Positions 39,698-41,005 of a DNA stretch of 41,005 bases are shown here, in pieces. The stretch spans positions 1-41,005 of the IMG/VR virus record IMGVR_UViG_3300027801_000054; one strand, 5' to 3'. The position numbers were made by a program, and so were the translations under genes. The notes under the pieces were generated by a model that saw only the letters and a program-made list of their open reading frames with translations, searched no databases and was not told the origin of the DNA. Origin of the DNA: a virus. The first letter of the stretch is position 1. Every line of letters begins with the position of its first letter.

Positions 39698-40139
39698 AAT
39701 AATTAACGAACTACATGATATGCCAGAAGGCACACATGGATTTATATACAAAATAACAAATGGATTAACTGGTGAATATTACATCGGTAAAAAACAAGTA
39801 CAATCTACTCGTAAGAGAAAGTTTGGTAAAAAGGAAACTGCTGCATTAACTGATAAAAGAATGAAGCGATATGAAATGGTTACCAAAGAATCTAATTGGG
39901 TAGATTATCGTTCCTCAAACAAAATCGTTAGTGGTTGGTTTGATAAGGATGGAAGACCGTATCTAACGGCTAATGATAGACTTGAATTAAAAATACTTAA
40001 ATTTTGTGGAAATAAGAAATCTTTAACTTATTATGAGTTACAAGAACAGTTTTCACATAATGTATTAGCTGATGAATTAGCATTAAACGATAACTTATTA
40101 GGAAAGTTTTTCAGAAAAGACTTGGATATTACAAATTAA
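39675..40139 (+). CDS. GIY-YIG-like endonuclease
   Basis: A 154-residue protein. I take the ATG at 39675 rather than the in-frame one at 39654, because MTWTYQGKIINEL is the typical N-terminus of related phage proteins. The first domain has GFIYKITNGLTGEYYIGKK, matching the GIY-YIG pattern with Y-I-Y and Y-I-G, followed by an Arg/Lys-rich stretch and SNWVDYRSSNKIV, a SxWxxYxSS pattern. Later helices include SLTYYELQEQFSHNVL. Proteins of this shape occur in T4-like cyanophages as putative homing endonucleases. Whether it is a free-standing homing or a degradative nuclease is open. Its last bases hold a promoter for the primase. Confidence 0.78.
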   Translation: MTWTYQGKIINELHDMPEGTHGFIYKITNGLTGEYYIGKKQVQSTRKRKFGKKETAALTDKRMKRYEMVTKESNWVDYRSSNKIVSGWFDKDGRPYLTANDRLELKILKFCGNKKSLTYYELQEQFSHNVLADELALNDNLLGKFFRKDLDITN

Positions 40140-40152
40140 TTTCGTATATTTG
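40122..40152 (+). promoter_or_regulatory. Primase promoter 1 (upstream copy)
   Basis: TTG (40122-40124), a 20-base spacer and TATATTTG (40145-40152), an exact match to the Bacteroidota -7 box. It overlaps the end of the upstream gene. Confidence 0.82.
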
Positions 40153-40232
40153 TTTATAAACCCAAACTAATAGTTTGTTAATTTAAAAATAAATGAACTT
40201 TTCTTTGGATATAAAAATAATCAAGAAAAGAC
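40153..40232 (+). other. Spacer between tandem primase promoters
   Basis: An AT-rich 80-base segment with no convincing gene. A 28-codon frame starting near 40193 runs through the second promoter and is rejected. It contains the short inverted pair AAACTAATAGTTT. Confidence 0.5.
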
Positions 40233-40263
40233 TTGGATATATGGATTTAATTTCGTATATTTG
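40233..40263 (+). promoter_or_regulatory. Primase promoter 2 (downstream copy)
   Basis: TTG (40233-40235), a 20-base spacer and TATATTTG (40256-40263). The spacer is nearly identical to that of the copy at 40122. The ATG at 40283 is 19 bases beyond the box. Confidence 0.84.
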
Positions 40264-40282
40264 TATTATTAAAAGATAAAAT

Positions 40283-41005
40283 ATGCTTTCACACCACGAA
40301 AGGCAAGAGGTTATTAATATATTAAATGATACTTTAGGGATTGGTACATCAATGAAAAACGATGAACAAGCACATCATTGTCCATTTTGTCATCACCATA
40401 AGAAAAAATTACAAATTAACTTAACTACACAGCAATGGCATTGTTGGGTATGTGATGCAAAGGGAAAACGAATACAACGATTATTAAAAAGACTCAATGT
40501 AAGTTCACATAAGTTAAAGAAGGTATATGAAATTTATGGAGATGATTATATTGTATATTCCGATAACAATGAAGATGAAAAGGTAGAACTGAGATTACCA
40601 AGTGAATTTAAATCATTACTAAAGGTGCCTGTTGGGTTTAATCCTACATACAAGAGAGTGGCTGAATACGCAAAACAACGTAATCTTAGTACAGAAGATA
40701 TCAGAAGATATAACATTGGTTATTGTGATGGAGGACACTATGCAGGTCGTATTATCATTCCTTCTTATGATATGGATAATAGAATTAATTACTTTATTGC
40801 ACGTTCTGTATTTCCAGATGAACCATTTAAATACAAGAATCCACCTGTTTCTAAGAATGTTATAATGTTTGAAAACCAAATCAATTGGGATGAACCTATA
40901 ACTTTAGTAGAGGGTGTATTTGATGCAATGGCAGTTAAACGAAATGCAATTCCTATACTTGGTAAATTTATACCTAAAAAATTAAATGAAAATATATATA
41001 AAAAG
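40283..41005 (+). CDS. 61: DNA primase, gp61-like (3' end beyond window)
   Basis: The first 241 residues of a T4-type primase, cut by the window end. The zinc finger is HHCPFCHHHKKKL...WHCWVC, with cysteines 33, 36, 54 and 57, a CxxC-x17-CxxC pattern. A linker follows, then the start of the TOPRIM domain, LVEGVFDAMAV, with metal-binding E210. The primase lays RNA primers on the lagging strand with the gp41 helicase. The open frame extends to the last base without a stop. Its start is preceded by two tandem host-type promoters, so early expression is expected. Confidence 0.92.
   Translation, partial: MLSHHERQEVINILNDTLGIGTSMKNDEQAHHCPFCHHHKKKLQINLTTQQWHCWVCDAKGKRIQRLLKRLNVSSHKLKKVYEIYGDDYIVYSDNNEDEKVELRLPSEFKSLLKVPVGFNPTYKRVAEYAKQRNLSTEDIRRYNIGYCDGGHYAGRIIIPSYDMDNRINYFIARSVFPDEPFKYKNPPVSKNVIMFENQINWDEPITLVEGVFDAMAVKRNAIPILGKFIPKKLNENIYKK

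Noticed and set aside
40193-40282. 28-codon frame upstream of the primase
   Set aside because: It consists mostly of the second promoter sequence and has no ribosome site or family.
69-40879. Many open frames on the - strand
   Set aside because: All lie opposite well-supported + strand genes, have low-complexity or biased products and lack promoters or motifs.
1-41005. CRISPR array, insertion sequence, integrase or attachment site
   Set aside because: No regular direct repeats, transposase or recombinase motifs were seen. The content is that of a lytic phage.

Overview
The window is a compact, AT-rich stretch of a lytic, T4-superfamily (myovirus) phage genome. All 51 genes that I accept lie on the + strand. 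They are tightly packed, with many TAATG, ATGA or 4-44 base overlaps. Signature proteins are a gp55-like late sigma factor, gp5-like, gp25 and gp6 baseplate proteins, and the start of a gp61-type primase. Hsp20, peptide deformylase, thymidylate synthase and a UvdE-type endonuclease fit a marine T4-like phage.

The host is probably a Bacteroidota (flavobacterium-like) bacterium. The evidence is: (i) eight complete promoters of the form TTG/TTA-N20-21-TATATTTG-like, matching the Bacteroidota -33/-7 (TTTG / TAnnTTTG) promoter and not a -35/-10 type; (ii) A-rich leaders instead of Shine-Dalgarno sequences before most non-structural genes; (iii) a lipoprotein whose mature end, C-S-T-E-D-D, looks like the Bacteroidota surface-lipoprotein signal; (iv) Cys-pair 'GCxD...GSCxY' repeats in tail proteins, a repeat common in Bacteroidota surface proteins.

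Layout. 1-2482: small early-type genes, a deoxyribonucleotidase and a lipoprotein. 2483-4557: hsp20 behind two operator-like dyads, then a four-helix membrane protein with a coiled coil and an EF-hand loop. 4624-7514: UvdE endonuclease, small proteins and an SF2 helicase. 7514-11344: a five-gene overlapping cassette (MORN-like repeat protein, two glycosyltransferase-like proteins, a methyltransferase and an unknown). 11381-15425: thymidylate synthase, S-adenosylmethionine synthetase, nucleotidyltransferase, peptide deformylase and small genes. 15504-18906: secreted transglycosylase-like lysis protein, small membrane protein, late sigma factor and carbamoyltransferase. 18907-19497: a possibly structured RNA, then a terminator-bounded single-gene unit for a 78-residue membrane protein. 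19536-38644: the baseplate and tail module. 38721-40139: small genes, a sulfotransferase and a GIY-YIG-like protein. 40140-41005: tandem promoters and the truncated primase gene.

How it fits together: host-type promoters serve the metabolic and replication genes. A TATTTATATA element stands before structural transcription units and is a candidate late promoter for the gp55-like factor encoded here. Group-transfer enzymes (glycosyl, methyl, carbamoyl, sulfo and nucleotidyl) together with a SAM synthetase suggest that the phage decorates a glycan on the virion, host surface or DNA. Which of these is the target cannot be told from sequence.
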